A stretch of DNA of 64,000 nt from positions 83,830 to 147,829 of the forward strand of contig NZ_QAXS01000002.1 of assembly GCF_003053565.1 (NCBI RefSeq). Direction: 5' to 3'. The first letter of the stretch is position 1. Every line of letters starts with the position of its first letter. This stretch comes from Halanaerobium saccharolyticum. GTDB taxonomy: Bacteria; Bacillota; Halanaerobiia; Halanaerobiales; Halanaerobiaceae. A program made the position numbers and the translations under genes. The notes below the pieces were generated by a model, which was not told the origin of the DNA, made no database searches, and worked only from the letters and a program-made list of their open reading frames with translations. Positions 52,558 to 61,332 of this stretch are shown in pieces.

Positions 52558-53799
52558 CTATTCTACTGTAGTTCCACTTAGAATCTCATTATTTTTAAAC
52601 TGGCCTCTTTTTAGGTCCCTGGCTATCCGGCAGTTGCGGTGAATAGTGCAGCCGGAGTCAACAGAAATATTTCTTGCAAATAAATTTAGACCGTTTTCCA
52701 GATTGTTTTCTGAATCAGAGTTGACCGTAAAATCATTACCATAACCTATCTGTACATTTTCTTTAATTTCCACATTTTTATCAATAATGCTTTTGTTGAC
52801 CAGTGAATTTTTGCGGATTGTGGAATCATTTAAGATAATAGAATTTTTAACCAGGGCTCCAGCTTCGATGTAGACACCCGGTCCAATAATCGAATTTTCC
52901 ACCCTGCCGTTGACAATTGCGCCATTGGCAATCAAACTTTTTGTACTCAGGCTGTGAGGGCCAAATTTAACCGGAGGTTTTTCCTCACTGCGGGTATAGA
53001 TTGGCCAGTCTGGATCATAGAGGTTAATTTCCGGAACAGCGTCAGTAGTTTCCAGATTACTTTTCCAGTAAGATTGAACTGTTCTAATACTCCTCCAGTA
53101 GCCCTGATATTTAGAGATAAAAATCTTTTTCTGATCAGCAAGCATCTGCGGAATTATCTCTGTTTCAAAATCCACTGCTCCCTGACTGCAGTACTCTTTT
53201 AAATATTTAACGAGCACCTCTTTTTTAAAGACAAAAATCCCCATTGAAACCAGATTTTTAGCAGGTTCTTCTTCCTTTTTTATGTTTTTTAACTGCAGAT
53301 TATCTTCATAATCTAAAATAGAAAAGTGACGGGCATCAGGATAGGGAATATTGTTAGCTGCTAAAGTTAAATCAGCATCATTTTCTCGATGCTGTCTGAT
53401 TAATTTTTGATAATTCATTTTATAGACCAGGTTCCCCGGCAGGATTAATATTTCTTCAGGACCATTACTCATAATATAACTTAGATTATTGTAGACAGCC
53501 TGTGCATCACCATAATACCAGTCTTCACCCTCCTTACCCTTATAGGGCTGCAGAATAGTGATTCCTCCATTTTTGCGGTCTAAATCCCAGGGCTTACCGA
53601 TCCCAATATGTTCTCTTAATGAATAGGGCATATACTGAGTTATAACGCCAATATTTTCAATGCCCGAATTTATGCAGTTATTTAAAGTAAAATCAATCAG
53701 TCGAAATTTCCCCGCAAATGGCAGGGCAGCCTTTGAACGAGTTTTAGACAAAAGGTCAAGTCGGCCTCCAGCAGTAACTAAAGCAAGTGTTTTTTCCAT
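52558..53799 (-). CDS. GlgC/GlgD-like nucleotidyltransferase homologue
   Basis: Glucose-1-phosphate adenylyltransferase family, 413 residues: N-terminal nucleotidyltransferase fold (1-260) and C-terminal left-handed beta-helix (280-410, with repeats such as VKNSIILNDSTIRKNS). Conserved parts include RSKAALPFAGKFRLIDF and DWYYGDAQAVYNNL. However the Gly-rich nucleotide loop is shortened (TAGGRLDLLS against the family AGGxGxRL) and the catalytic SGDHIY motif reads PGNLVY, Asp replaced by Asn. It may be a GlgD-type regulatory partner rather than an active enzyme; no partner glg gene is in the window. The ATG at 53799 follows GGGGGG. Confidence 0.82.
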   Translation of the reverse strand: MEKTLALVTAGGRLDLLSKTRSKAALPFAGKFRLIDFTLNNCINSGIENIGVITQYMPYSLREHIGIGKPWDLDRKNGGITILQPYKGKEGEDWYYGDAQAVYNNLSYIMSNGPEEILILPGNLVYKMNYQKLIRQHRENDADLTLAANNIPYPDARHFSILDYEDNLQLKNIKKEEEPAKNLVSMGIFVFKKEVLVKYLKEYCSQGAVDFETEIIPQMLADQKKIFISKYQGYWRSIRTVQSYWKSNLETTDAVPEINLYDPDWPIYTRSEEKPPVKFGPHSLSTKSLIANGAIVNGRVENSIIGPGVYIEAGALVKNSIILNDSTIRKNSLVNKSIIDKNVEIKENVQIGYGNDFTVNSDSENNLENGLNLFARNISVDSGCTIHRNCRIARDLKRGQFKNNEILSGTTVE

Positions 53800-53838
53800 C
53801 TGAATCCCCCCAAATTTAAAAATTATTACTAATTTCAT

Positions 53839-54002
53839 CCATATCTTAATTATATCTGATTAAAGCCGAAAAATCTTTTCCATTCTTTGGGGGTTTATTG
53901 AAGATTCTTTGGCTATTTAGCTCAGAAATTTTAGATAAGACAGCAGATATTATTTTTCGACATAATTTCATTAGAATATTTAGAGGATAATTAGAATTTA
54001 AT
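53839..54002. other. Intergenic, nothing recognised
   Basis: AT-rich stretch between the GlgC-like gene and the hydrolase remnant. It holds only a possible minus-strand -10 (53849-53854) for the GlgC-like gene. Confidence 0.4.
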
Positions 54003-54293
54003 TTTGATCAGGCAGCAGCAGAATTTCAAAAACTCGAAGATCTAAAAAAATTTCCCGCCTGTTTTAGGTATGATCCCTCCTTTTTTGCTCACAGGATTAA
54101 CAGTGAAAAAGTACTGATGTTTAACGCACTTTTTGATAAATTAATTCCCAGAGAATCTGCTGATGACCTCTGGCAGCGCTTGGGAGAGCCCAAAAGATAT
54201 AATTTGATTGCCGGCCATTATACTACTCATCTGCTCTATAAAAAATTCATCTGTAGAAGGGCTGATGCATTTTTTGAAGAAAGTTTAAATTAA
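54003..54293 (+). pseudogene. C-terminal remnant of an alpha/beta hydrolase
   Basis: A 96-codon open stretch without start or SD. It encodes FFAHRINSEKVLMFNALFD, LIPRESADDLWQRLGEP and IAGHYTTHLLYK, matching the end of a dienelactone-hydrolase/prolyl-oligopeptidase-like protein including the catalytic His of AGHYT. The Ser and most of the fold are missing, and a TAA at 53988 blocks the frame upstream. A deletion relic. Confidence 0.65.
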
Positions 54294-54349
54294 ATATTTC
54301 AAATAAGCTCAAAGATATGTCAGGGTATATTCAAATAGTATTCAAAAAA

Positions 54350-54378
54350 TTGAAAACTCCATCAATCTGTAGTATAAT
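54350..54378 (+). promoter_or_regulatory. Promoter of the excisionase-like gene
   Basis: TTGAAA (54350-54355), a 17-bp spacer, TATAAT (54373-54378). Confidence 0.75.
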
Positions 54379-54405
54379 ATAATTGTAAGAAAGGAGAGAT
54401 TTTAG

Positions 54406-54570
54406 ATGAAGGTATATACTACAGATGAGGTCGCTGATATGCTAAAAATCTCCAGAAATTCGGTTTTGAAGTTGATAAAGAAAAAAGAATTGAAGGCGAA
54501 GAAAGTTGCCAGAAAATGGAGGATTACAGAAGGACATCGGCAGGATTTTTTCGAAGATGAGCGCAGTTAA
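54406..54570 (+). CDS. Excisionase-like HTH DNA-binding protein
   Basis: 54-residue winged-helix protein: MKVYTTDEVADMLKIS, RNSVLKLIKKKELKAKKV, ARKWRITEGH. This is the HTH_17/Xis type that reads a target with a MerR-like helix-turn-helix (residues 5-25) and a wing ending RKWRI. AAAGGAGA precedes the ATG. It stands 58 bp before a MerR-like gene with no integrase nearby, so it may be a stand-alone regulator rather than a phage excisionase. Confidence 0.8.
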   Translation: MKVYTTDEVADMLKISRNSVLKLIKKKELKAKKVARKWRITEGHRQDFFEDERS

Positions 54571-54628
54571 GAGAAGTGAGTTGTCTTGTTGACATAGTGT
54601 TAACAGCACAGGAAAGGATCTGATATTT

Positions 54629-55135
54629 ATGATTTCCTTAGATGGTGCTCGCAGACTTGTAGAAGAGATAAGGGGTGATGAAATCCCTCCAATTTATACC
54701 GAACTCAGACTTCGTGACTGGTCCAGAAAGGGAGTTATCTCCCGGGTGAAAATTAAAAATGGCAGTGTTTTATATCCGGAGATTGTGACAGCAGAGATAT
54801 TAACTGCGTTGAAGCTTAAGGATAAATATAAAATTCCAGAAATTGCAGAAGCCAGAAAATGTCTGGAACTTGAAGGTAGTCATCCACATCAGATTACTGA
54901 GGAAGAGCTAATCAGGTTTGTTAACTGCAGTAAACTCTTTAATGACAAAAAATTGGTTACCAAACTCAGCCTCAGTCGGATAGAATCTCTCGCTAAAATA
55001 AAAGAATTAATTGATGATCTGCTGCAGGAGAAGAAACATCTAGAAGTTGTAGGAGATTACTTGAAGGTATTTCTTGAGTCAGAAAAAGAACTAAAGGAAC
55101 TTAGAGAAAATAAAAGAGAAAATTTTGTTTCCTAG
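54629..55135 (+). CDS. MerR-like helix-turn-helix protein with coiled coil
   Basis: 168 residues. The N-terminal part PIYTELRLRDWSRKGVISRV followed by LYPEIVTAEILTALKLK and KIPEIAEARKCL follows the MerR winged-helix pattern, but lacks a recognised effector domain. The C-terminal 50 residues (EKKHLEVVGDYLKVFLESEKELKELREN) are helical, likely coiled coil for dimerisation. An SD (AAAGGA) lies at about 54613. Together with the preceding excisionase-like gene it forms a two-gene regulatory unit ending at a strong terminator. Function unknown. Confidence 0.7.
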   Translation: MISLDGARRLVEEIRGDEIPPIYTELRLRDWSRKGVISRVKIKNGSVLYPEIVTAEILTALKLKDKYKIPEIAEARKCLELEGSHPHQITEEELIRFVNCSKLFNDKKLVTKLSLSRIESLAKIKELIDDLLQEKKHLEVVGDYLKVFLESEKELKELRENKRENFVS

Positions 55136-55144
55136 CAAATTTGA

Positions 55145-55170
55145 GCCGGTAGCAATACCGGTCTTTTTTC
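55145..55170 (+). terminator. Terminator with GCAA tetraloop
   Basis: CCGGTA (55146-55151) and TACCGG (55156-55161) close a GCAA tetraloop, followed by TCTTTTTT. Confidence 0.85.
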
Positions 55171-55187
55171 TGTTAAAGTCGAAATTC

Positions 55188-55216
55188 TTGACAACTGCTG
55201 GTGGACACTTTAAAAT
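55188..55216 (+). promoter_or_regulatory. Promoter of sdaAB-sdaAA-ridA
   Basis: TTGACA (55188-55193), a 17-bp spacer, TAAAAT (55211-55216). Confidence 0.75.
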
Positions 55217-55281
55217 ATTTTGTAAGAGTTACATAAATTGTTTAAAATATAGTTTTAAAATCTTTTTTAGGTGGTGCATTA

Positions 55282-55953
55282 ATGGATAATCTAAGTGCTT
55301 TTGATATGATTGGTCCGGTTATGATTGGCCCATCCAGCTCACATACAGCCGGAGCTGTCAGGATCGGCAATCTTGCCAAAGAAATTGTAAATAATGAATA
55401 TCAGGATATAAAAATATATTTTCACGGTTCTTTTAAAGAAACATATAAAGGTCATGGTACAGACAGGGCCATTATTGGCGGACTTTTAGGCTATAAGACT
55501 GATGATCCAAAAATCAAGGATTCGCTGAAAACAGCAGCAGAGATGGGAATTAAATTTGAATTTTTTCCAATCAAATTAGAAAATGTTCACCCCAATACTG
55601 TAAAACTGGAAATTACAGATGTGGACGGTGTTAACACAACAATTACAGCTTCCTCGGTTGGCGGCGGCAAAATAGTTGTTACCAGGTTAAATAATACTGA
55701 GCTAAACTTAAAGGGAGAATACTATACTCTTATCACCTTTCACCAGGACCAGCCGGGATTAATTGCCAAGATTTCGGAAATTTTAAATATCTATAATTTA
55801 AACATTGCCGAAATGCAGGTTTTAAGAGAGCGAAAAGGTCACCAGGCGACAGCAATTATCAACCTTGACCATGAGATTGAAGATCAGATCCTGTCCCTGA
55901 TTAGAGGTATCCCCGGCATCAAAACTTCAAAACTAATTAAGCCGTTGAATTAA
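55282..55953 (+). CDS. sdaAB: L-serine dehydratase beta subunit
   Basis: Small subunit of the iron-sulfur serine deaminase (serine to pyruvate and ammonia), 223 residues. The N-terminal motif IGPVMIGPSSSHTAGAVRIG is diagnostic. A C-terminal ACT domain (about 148-220, YTLITFHQDQPGLIAKISEI) probably binds a regulatory amino acid. SD TAGGTGG precedes the ATG. Operon with sdaAA and ridA. Confidence 0.94.
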   Translation: MDNLSAFDMIGPVMIGPSSSHTAGAVRIGNLAKEIVNNEYQDIKIYFHGSFKETYKGHGTDRAIIGGLLGYKTDDPKIKDSLKTAAEMGIKFEFFPIKLENVHPNTVKLEITDVDGVNTTITASSVGGGKIVVTRLNNTELNLKGEYYTLITFHQDQPGLIAKISEILNIYNLNIAEMQVLRERKGHQATAIINLDHEIEDQILSLIRGIPGIKTSKLIKPLN

Positions 55954-55968
55954 AGAGGAGGCAGCAGA

Positions 55969-56853
55969 GTGGAAAATTTTAATACAGTAAAAGAATTAAT
56001 CGAAATTGCAGAAAAAAAGGAAATCTCACTGGCTCAGGTGGTTATCGACCGGGAAATTAAGATTACTGAACTTTCGGAAGCAGAAGTAAGGGAAAAGATG
56101 AAAGAAACCTTAGAAGTCATGCGGGAATCAGTTAAACCTGCTTTAAATCAGGATATAAAATCAATGAGTGGTTTGACCGGAGGAGATGCAAAATTAGTAG
56201 ATCAGGCAAGAAAAGAAGGAAAAAGCCTGGTTGGCGACCTATTTTCCCGCATCATAGCCAATACTCTGGCGGTTTCGGAACTGAACTCAGCTATGGGGAA
56301 GATCGTGGCCTGTCCAACTGCCGGTTCCTGTGGGATTATGCCCGGTTCCCTCTTAACTCTGGCTGAAGAATATCAATTTGAAGAAGAAAAAATTATAGAG
56401 GCTCTGTTTGTTGCCTCTGGCTTTGGCATGGTTATTGCCAAACAGGCCTCAGTTTCAGGAGCAGCTGGCGGCTGTCAGGCAGAATGCGGATCTGCTTCGG
56501 CAATGACAGCAGCAGCAATCACCTATCTGATGGGAGGCAGCAATCAGGCGGTTGCTTCTGCAGCAGCAGTGGCCCTAAAAAATCTGCTGGGTTTGGTCTG
56601 TGATCCGGTTGCAGGTCTGGTTGAGGTACCCTGTATTAAGAGAAATGCCATCGGCAGCAGCAATGCTGTCACAGCTGCAGAAATGGCCCTGGCCGGAGTT
56701 GAAAGTGTAATTCCAATAGATGAGGTGATCACAGCCATGAAGGAAGTGGGAGATGCACTTCCGGAAAGCCTTAAGGAAACTTCCTGTGGCGGACTGGCTG
56801 TAACTCCAACTGCCTGCAGAATTAAAAAAGAACTGCAGACTGAATCACTTTAA
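55969..56853 (+). CDS. sdaAA: L-serine dehydratase alpha subunit
   Basis: Large, iron-sulfur-binding subunit, 294 residues. Cysteines in [25 protein letters not shown] and [14 protein letters not shown] are cluster-ligand candidates. The GTG start at 55969 follows AGAGGAGG. It deaminates serine together with sdaAB, giving pyruvate for PFL. The downstream ridA is a natural partner because serine dehydration produces the reactive 2-aminoacrylate. Confidence 0.94.
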   Translation: MENFNTVKELIEIAEKKEISLAQVVIDREIKITELSEAEVREKMKETLEVMRESVKPALNQDIKSMSGLTGGDAKLVDQARKEGKSLVGDLFSRIIANTLAVSELNSAMGKIVACPTAGSCGIMPGSLLTLAEEYQFEEEKIIEALFVASGFGMVIAKQASVSGAAGGCQAECGSASAMTAAAITYLMGGSNQAVASAAAVALKNLLGLVCDPVAGLVEVPCIKRNAIGSSNAVTAAEMALAGVESVIPIDEVITAMKEVGDALPESLKETSCGGLAVTPTACRIKKELQTESL

Positions 56854-56854
56854 A

Positions 56855-56977
56855 ATTAAATCTGAAAGAAAAACGGGATTAGATGCTAATTTTGTTAAAA
56901 GTTTTGCTGAGGAGTTAAATGTTTCAAAATATACAATCTATAATTATTTAAAAGAGATTAAAGAAGGAGAGATAATC
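56855..56977 (+). pseudogene. YheO-type HTH remnant, in frame with ridA
   Basis: An open stretch with no start codon encodes [34 protein letters not shown]. This matches the C-terminal helix-turn-helix of YheO-like (PAS plus HTH_22) regulators. The PAS half is missing and replaced by the end of sdaAA. The frame runs without stop into ridA. A deletion relic of a regulator likely once encoded between the two genes. Confidence 0.6.
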
Positions 56978-57358
56978 ATGACTAAAAAAATTATAAGTAC
57001 TGAAAATGCCCCAGCTGCTATTGGTCCTTATTCTCAGGCGGTGGAGGTCAATAATCAACTCTTTATTTCAGGACAGATTCCAATTAATCCTGAAACAGGG
57101 GAGCTGGTGGGCGACGATCTAAAAAAACAGACAGTCCAGTCACTGGAGAATTTAAAGGCTGTATTAGAAGCAGCCGGTTACTCACTGCAGGATGTAGTTA
57201 AGTGTGAATTATTTATCTCTGACATGGATAATTTTAATCAGATCAATCAAATCTATGCCGAATATTTCACTAAAGATGCTCCTGCCAGGGCCTGTGTGGA
57301 AGTCAGCAGGCTGCCTAAGGATGTTAAAGTAGAAATTGCGGCTGTTGCAGTAAAATAA
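56978..57358 (+). CDS. ridA: RidA enamine/imine deaminase
   Basis: Hydrolyses reactive 2-aminoacrylate-type enamines formed by PLP or serine-dehydrating enzymes, 126 residues, trimeric family. Motifs: [51 protein letters not shown] (with the key Arg). AAGGAG precedes the ATG at a good distance. Last gene of the serine dehydratase operon. Confidence 0.95.
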   Translation: MTKKIISTENAPAAIGPYSQAVEVNNQLFISGQIPINPETGELVGDDLKKQTVQSLENLKAVLEAAGYSLQDVVKCELFISDMDNFNQINQIYAEYFTKDAPARACVEVSRLPKDVKVEIAAVAVK

Positions 57359-57368
57359 TCTTAAGAAT

Positions 57369-57411
57369 AAGTTGGGTCTGAGTCTTCTGCTCAGCCCGGC
57401 TTTATTTTTTT
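57369..57411 (+). terminator. Terminator after ridA
   Basis: AAGTTGGG-T-CTGAG pairs with CTCAGCCCGGCTT (one bulged T, two G-T pairs), then TTTATTTTTT. Confidence 0.8.
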
Positions 57412-57509
57412 AATATTTAATGAATTTAAACATTAATCTTCAAGCAGGAATATGAGTTTTTATCTAAAATCTATATACAAGGCTAAATAATTTGAGGAGG
57501 AGAGAATTA

Positions 57510-60500
57510 ATGCCCAAAAGAGAAGATTTAGAAAAGATTTTAATTATTGGTTCAGGACCGATAGTAATCGGTCAGGCCTGTGAGTTTGATTATTCTGGAA
57601 CTCAGGCCTGTAAGGCACTGATGGAAGAAAACTATGAAATTGTACTTGTGAATTCGAATCCGGCCACCATTATGACCGACCCGGAGATGGCAGACCGTAC
57701 ATATATAGAACCCCTGACTGCAGCGAGTATCGAGCGAATTATAAACAAGGAAAATCCGGATGCCCTACTTTCCAATTTAGGTGGTCAGACAGCACTTAAT
57801 TTAGCTTCAGAGCTCTATGAAAAGGGAATTTTGGAGAAATATGGAGTAGAGATTATTGGAATCCAGCCGGAAGCAATTGAGCGGGGAGAAGACAGAATTA
57901 AATTTAAAGAAGAGATGGAAAAACTGGGAGTTCCAATGCCCAAAAGTCTGCCGGCCTACAGTGTGGATGAAGCAGAAAAGATTGCTAAGGATTTAGGTTT
58001 TCCGGTAGTTGTCCGCCCGGCCTACACAATGGGTGGTGCCGGTGGTGGTCTCGTCTATAACGTAGAAGAATTAAGAAATGTAGCTGATAATGGGATAGCG
58101 GCCAGTATGATCAACCAGGTTTTAGTCGAAGAAGCTGTAATTGGCTGGCAGGAACTGGAGCTCGAACTGGTCCGAGATCAGAACGAAAAAAAGATTTCAA
58201 TTTGTTTTATCGAAAATGTGGATCCAATGGGAGTCCATACAGGAGACAGCTTCTGTGTGGCACCGATGCTGACCATTGGCGAAGATGTTCAGCAGAGAAT
58301 AGAAGATTACAGTTATCAGATTGCAGATGCAATCGGAGTTATCGGGGGTGCAAACTTTCAATTTGCCTATAACCGGGAAGAGGACAGGCTGGTAATTATT
58401 GAAATGAACCCCAGAACCTCACGCTCATCAGCTCTGGCCTCCAAGGCAACCGGATTTCCAATCGCCAGAATTTCAACCAAGCTCTCTGTGGGAATCACCT
58501 TAGATGAGCTGCCCTATTATAATGGAGAAAACCTGGCTCACTATCAGCCAGGAGGAGACTATGTGGTTGTTAAATATGCCCGCTGGTCTTTTGAGAAATT
58601 CCCCGGAGCTGAAGATAAGCTAGGCACCCAGATGAAAGCTGTGGGTGAGGCGATGAGTATCGGTAAAAATTATGCAGAGGCCGCCCAAAAAGCGATCCGC
58701 TCCCTGGAGATCGGCCGCTCAGGTTTTGGCAATGTTAAAAAGCATAAAGAGCTGAGCGAAGAAGAAATTTTAGAAAAATTAATGACCCCTTCCAGTGAGC
58801 GCCACTTTTTAATCTATGAGGCCTTCAGCCGCGGAATCAGTGTTGAAGAAATTAAAGAGATTACCCACATTTCAAGCTGGTTTTTAGAAGAAATGCTGAA
58901 GCTGGTGGAACTGGAAAAGAAACTGCTTAAACATCAGGGTCAGACCCTGCCGGCAGAGCTTCTGGTTGAGGCCAAAGAAAAGGGTTTTTCCGATAAATAT
59001 CTGGCTGAAATCCTAAATTATGAGGAAGAAAAATTGCGGAAGGCCCGCAAGTATGCAGTTGAAAATGACAATTTTGACCTGGTCAGGGTTAGTGGAGCCG
59101 AGGGTGAGTACTATTACTCTTCCTATAATCTGGCTGAGGAAAAAACTGCAGCTTCTGATTCCAAAAAAGTAATGATCTTAGGTGGAGGACCAAATCGAAT
59201 CGGACAGGGAATTGAGTTTGACTATGCCTGTGTCCATGCATCCTTTACCCTCGATAAAATGGGATATGATTCGGTAATGGTCAACTGTAATCCGGAAACT
59301 GTCTCCACAGATTATGATATTTCTTCAAAACTATATTTTGAACCGCTGACAGCCGAGGATGTCCTCAGGATTTACGAAAAAGAGAAGCCGGAAGGAGTAA
59401 TTGTTCAGTTTGGTGGTCAGACACCACTGAATATTGCTGAGGAGCTGGAAAATGCAGGAGTAAATATTTTAGGAACCTCTCCGGCCAGCATCGACTTTGC
59501 TGAAAACAGAGAAGAGTTTAGAAAACTGATGCAGAAACTGGAGATACCACAGCCGGAAAGTGATGTTGCCAAATCAGTCGAGCAGGCCTATCAAATTGCA
59601 GAAAAGATTGGCTACCCGCTGATGCTCAGACCTTCCTATGTCCTCGGAGGTCGGGGAATGGAGATTGTCTATAATAAAAAGAGCCTGGATCATTATTTAG
59701 AGTCCCAGGTGGCTGAAGTTTCAGCTGAGCATCCGGTTTTAATCGATAAGTTTTTAGAAGATGCGCTGGAGGCAGAAGTTGACGCCCTGACCGATGGTGA
59801 GGAGACCTTTGTGGCTGCAGTTATGGAGCATATAGAAGAAGCCGGAATCCATTCAGGTGACAGTGCCTGTGCCATTCCTTCACTGGAGATTACTGAGGAG
59901 CAGCTTGAGACGATCAAAAAATATACAGCCGAAATTGCTTCTGCTCTTGAAGTTGTAGGGCTGATGAATATTCAGTTTGCAATCTATGAGGGTCAGGTCT
60001 ATATTATTGAAGCAAACCCCAGAGCTTCCAGAACAGTTCCCCTGGTAAGTAAGGTGACTGGTGTTAACATGGCTCAACTGGCAACCAGACTGATGCTCGG
60101 AGAATCGCTGGCTGCAATGGAGCTTGAGGACCAGGAGATCCCTTATACCGGTGTCAAGGAAGCGGTTTTCCCCTTTGATAAATTCGAAAATGTGGATACC
60201 GTACTGGGACCGGAAATGAAAGCTACCGGTGAGGTAATGGGAATTGCCAGCACCTATGCTCAGGCCTTCTACAAGGCTCAAACAGCTGCCGGACTCGAGC
60301 TGCCGACTGAGGGCAAGGTTTTAATTACAGTCAATGACCGGGATAAGGAAAAAATACTGCCCACAGCAAAAAAACTTAAAAAACTCGGTTTTGAAATTCT
60401 TGCTACCCCGGGGACTAAAGACTTCCTGGAGCAGAATGGAGTCGAGGCAGAGCTGATCAATAAACTGGGCCACGGACGCCCCAATATTGTAGATGCCATT

Positions 60501-60713
60501 AAAAATGAAGAAATTCAGCTGCTGATCAATACTCCGATCGGCAAAGAAGGAATAGAAGATGACAGCTATATCAGAGCAGCAGCAATTAAATATAAGCTGC
60601 CCTATATTACAACGACCAATGCCGCCAGAGCTAGTGTGGACGGTATTGAGGCTGAAATCAATAACGACTACGAGATGAGGGCAATTCAGGATTACCATCA
60701 ACTGCTTGGATAA
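57510..60713 (+). CDS. carB: Carbamoyl-phosphate synthase large subunit
   Basis: Makes carbamoyl phosphate for pyrimidines and arginine, 1067 residues, full length. Two homologous ATP-grasp halves: the first with GSGPIVIGQACEFDYSGTQA and AYTMGGAGGG, the second with GGGPNRIGQGIEFDYA and SYVLGGRGM. The C-terminal allosteric MGS-like domain (about 930-1067) has ATPGTKDFLEQNG and TNAARASVDGIE. The ATG at 57510 follows GAGGAGG; the TTG at 57492 has none. No carA (glutaminase subunit) is adjacent. Confidence 0.95.
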   Translation: MPKREDLEKILIIGSGPIVIGQACEFDYSGTQACKALMEENYEIVLVNSNPATIMTDPEMADRTYIEPLTAASIERIINKENPDALLSNLGGQTALNLASELYEKGILEKYGVEIIGIQPEAIERGEDRIKFKEEMEKLGVPMPKSLPAYSVDEAEKIAKDLGFPVVVRPAYTMGGAGGGLVYNVEELRNVADNGIAASMINQVLVEEAVIGWQELELELVRDQNEKKISICFIENVDPMGVHTGDSFCVAPMLTIGEDVQQRIEDYSYQIADAIGVIGGANFQFAYNREEDRLVIIEMNPRTSRSSALASKATGFPIARISTKLSVGITLDELPYYNGENLAHYQPGGDYVVVKYARWSFEKFPGAEDKLGTQMKAVGEAMSIGKNYAEAAQKAIRSLEIGRSGFGNVKKHKELSEEEILEKLMTPSSERHFLIYEAFSRGISVEEIKEITHISSWFLEEMLKLVELEKKLLKHQGQTLPAELLVEAKEKGFSDKYLAEILNYEEEKLRKARKYAVENDNFDLVRVSGAEGEYYYSSYNLAEEKTAASDSKKVMILGGGPNRIGQGIEFDYACVHASFTLDKMGYDSVMVNCNPETVSTDYDISSKLYFEPLTAEDVLRIYEKEKPEGVIVQFGGQTPLNIAEELENAGVNILGTSPASIDFAENREEFRKLMQKLEIPQPESDVAKSVEQAYQIAEKIGYPLMLRPSYVLGGRGMEIVYNKKSLDHYLESQVAEVSAEHPVLIDKFLEDALEAEVDALTDGEETFVAAVMEHIEEAGIHSGDSACAIPSLEITEEQLETIKKYTAEIASALEVVGLMNIQFAIYEGQVYIIEANPRASRTVPLVSKVTGVNMAQLATRLMLGESLAAMELEDQEIPYTGVKEAVFPFDKFENVDTVLGPEMKATGEVMGIASTYAQAFYKAQTAAGLELPTEGKVLITVNDRDKEKILPTAKKLKKLGFEILATPGTKDFLEQNGVEAELINKLGHGRPNIVDAIKNEEIQLLINTPIGKEGIEDDSYIRAAAIKYKLPYITTTNAARASVDGIEAEINNDYEMRAIQDYHQLLG

Positions 60714-60763
60714 GCTCAGGTTTAACCACAAATTAGCTTATTTAATAATTGAATAACTAATCC

Positions 60764-60805
60764 AAACTCCCCTGTGATAATAAATTTCATCAGGGGAGTT
60801 TTTTT
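60764..60805 (+). terminator. Terminator after carB
   Basis: AAACTCCCCTG (60764-60774) pairs with CAGGGGAGTTT (60791-60801), followed by TTTT. Confidence 0.88.
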
Positions 60806-60864
60806 GCATATTTAGAATAAAAAATGTTATGATAGGATTATAATTTATATTGGGAGTGATTGAT

Positions 60865-61305
60865 TTGAACCGACCGGACTGGAATGAATATTTTATGGAA
60901 ATGGCAGAACTGGCTGCCACCCGGGCAAGCTGCCTCAGGCGAAAGGTTGGGGCCGTTTTAGTGAAAAACAAAAAAGTCCTGGCAACCGGCTATAATGGGG
61001 CGCCAAAGGATATTCCCCACTGTGAGGTAACCGGCTGTCTGCGGGAAGAAATGGAGGTTCCAAGTGGTCAGAGACATGAAATCTGCAGGGGAGTTCACGC
61101 AGAGCAGAATTTAGTTGCCCAGGCAGCATTTCACGGGGTAAAGACGGAAGGGTCTACAGTTTACTGTACCCATCAGCCCTGTATTATCTGCACCAAAATC
61201 TTAATTAATGCCGGAGTTGAGAAAATATATTTTAAAAACGCTTATTCTGATCCATTTGCAGAAAAACTGCTGGAGCAGTCAAATATTGAATTGATAAAAT
61301 ACTAG
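60865..61305 (+). CDS. dCMP deaminase
   Basis: Zinc deaminase of the ComEB/dCMP-deaminase type, 146 residues, converting dCMP to dUMP for thymidylate. Zinc ligands: VHAEQN and QPCIIC. Also VGAVLVKNKKVLATGYNGAP. The TTG at 60865 (MNRPDWNEYFMEMAEL) lies 8 nt after GGGAGTGAT and is preferred over the frame start at 60850. A possible -10 TATAAT is at 60839-60844. Confidence 0.92.
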   Translation: MNRPDWNEYFMEMAELAATRASCLRRKVGAVLVKNKKVLATGYNGAPKDIPHCEVTGCLREEMEVPSGQRHEICRGVHAEQNLVAQAAFHGVKTEGSTVYCTHQPCIICTKILINAGVEKIYFKNAYSDPFAEKLLEQSNIELIKY

Positions 61306-61332
61306 AGATGAGAGCAGAGAGGAGAATTAATT

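Noticed and set aside
54406..55135. Prophage or integrative element at the Xis-like gene
   Set aside because: No integrase, structural phage gene or direct-repeat attachment sites nearby. Only the regulator pair is supported.
59880..60281. 133-residue minus-strand ORF within carB
   Set aside because: Composition follows the reverse of the CarB ATP-grasp codons. No SD or conserved motif.
60321..60731. 136-residue minus-strand ORF over the end of carB
   Set aside because: Cys/Phe/Ser-rich shadow of the MGS domain with no SD.
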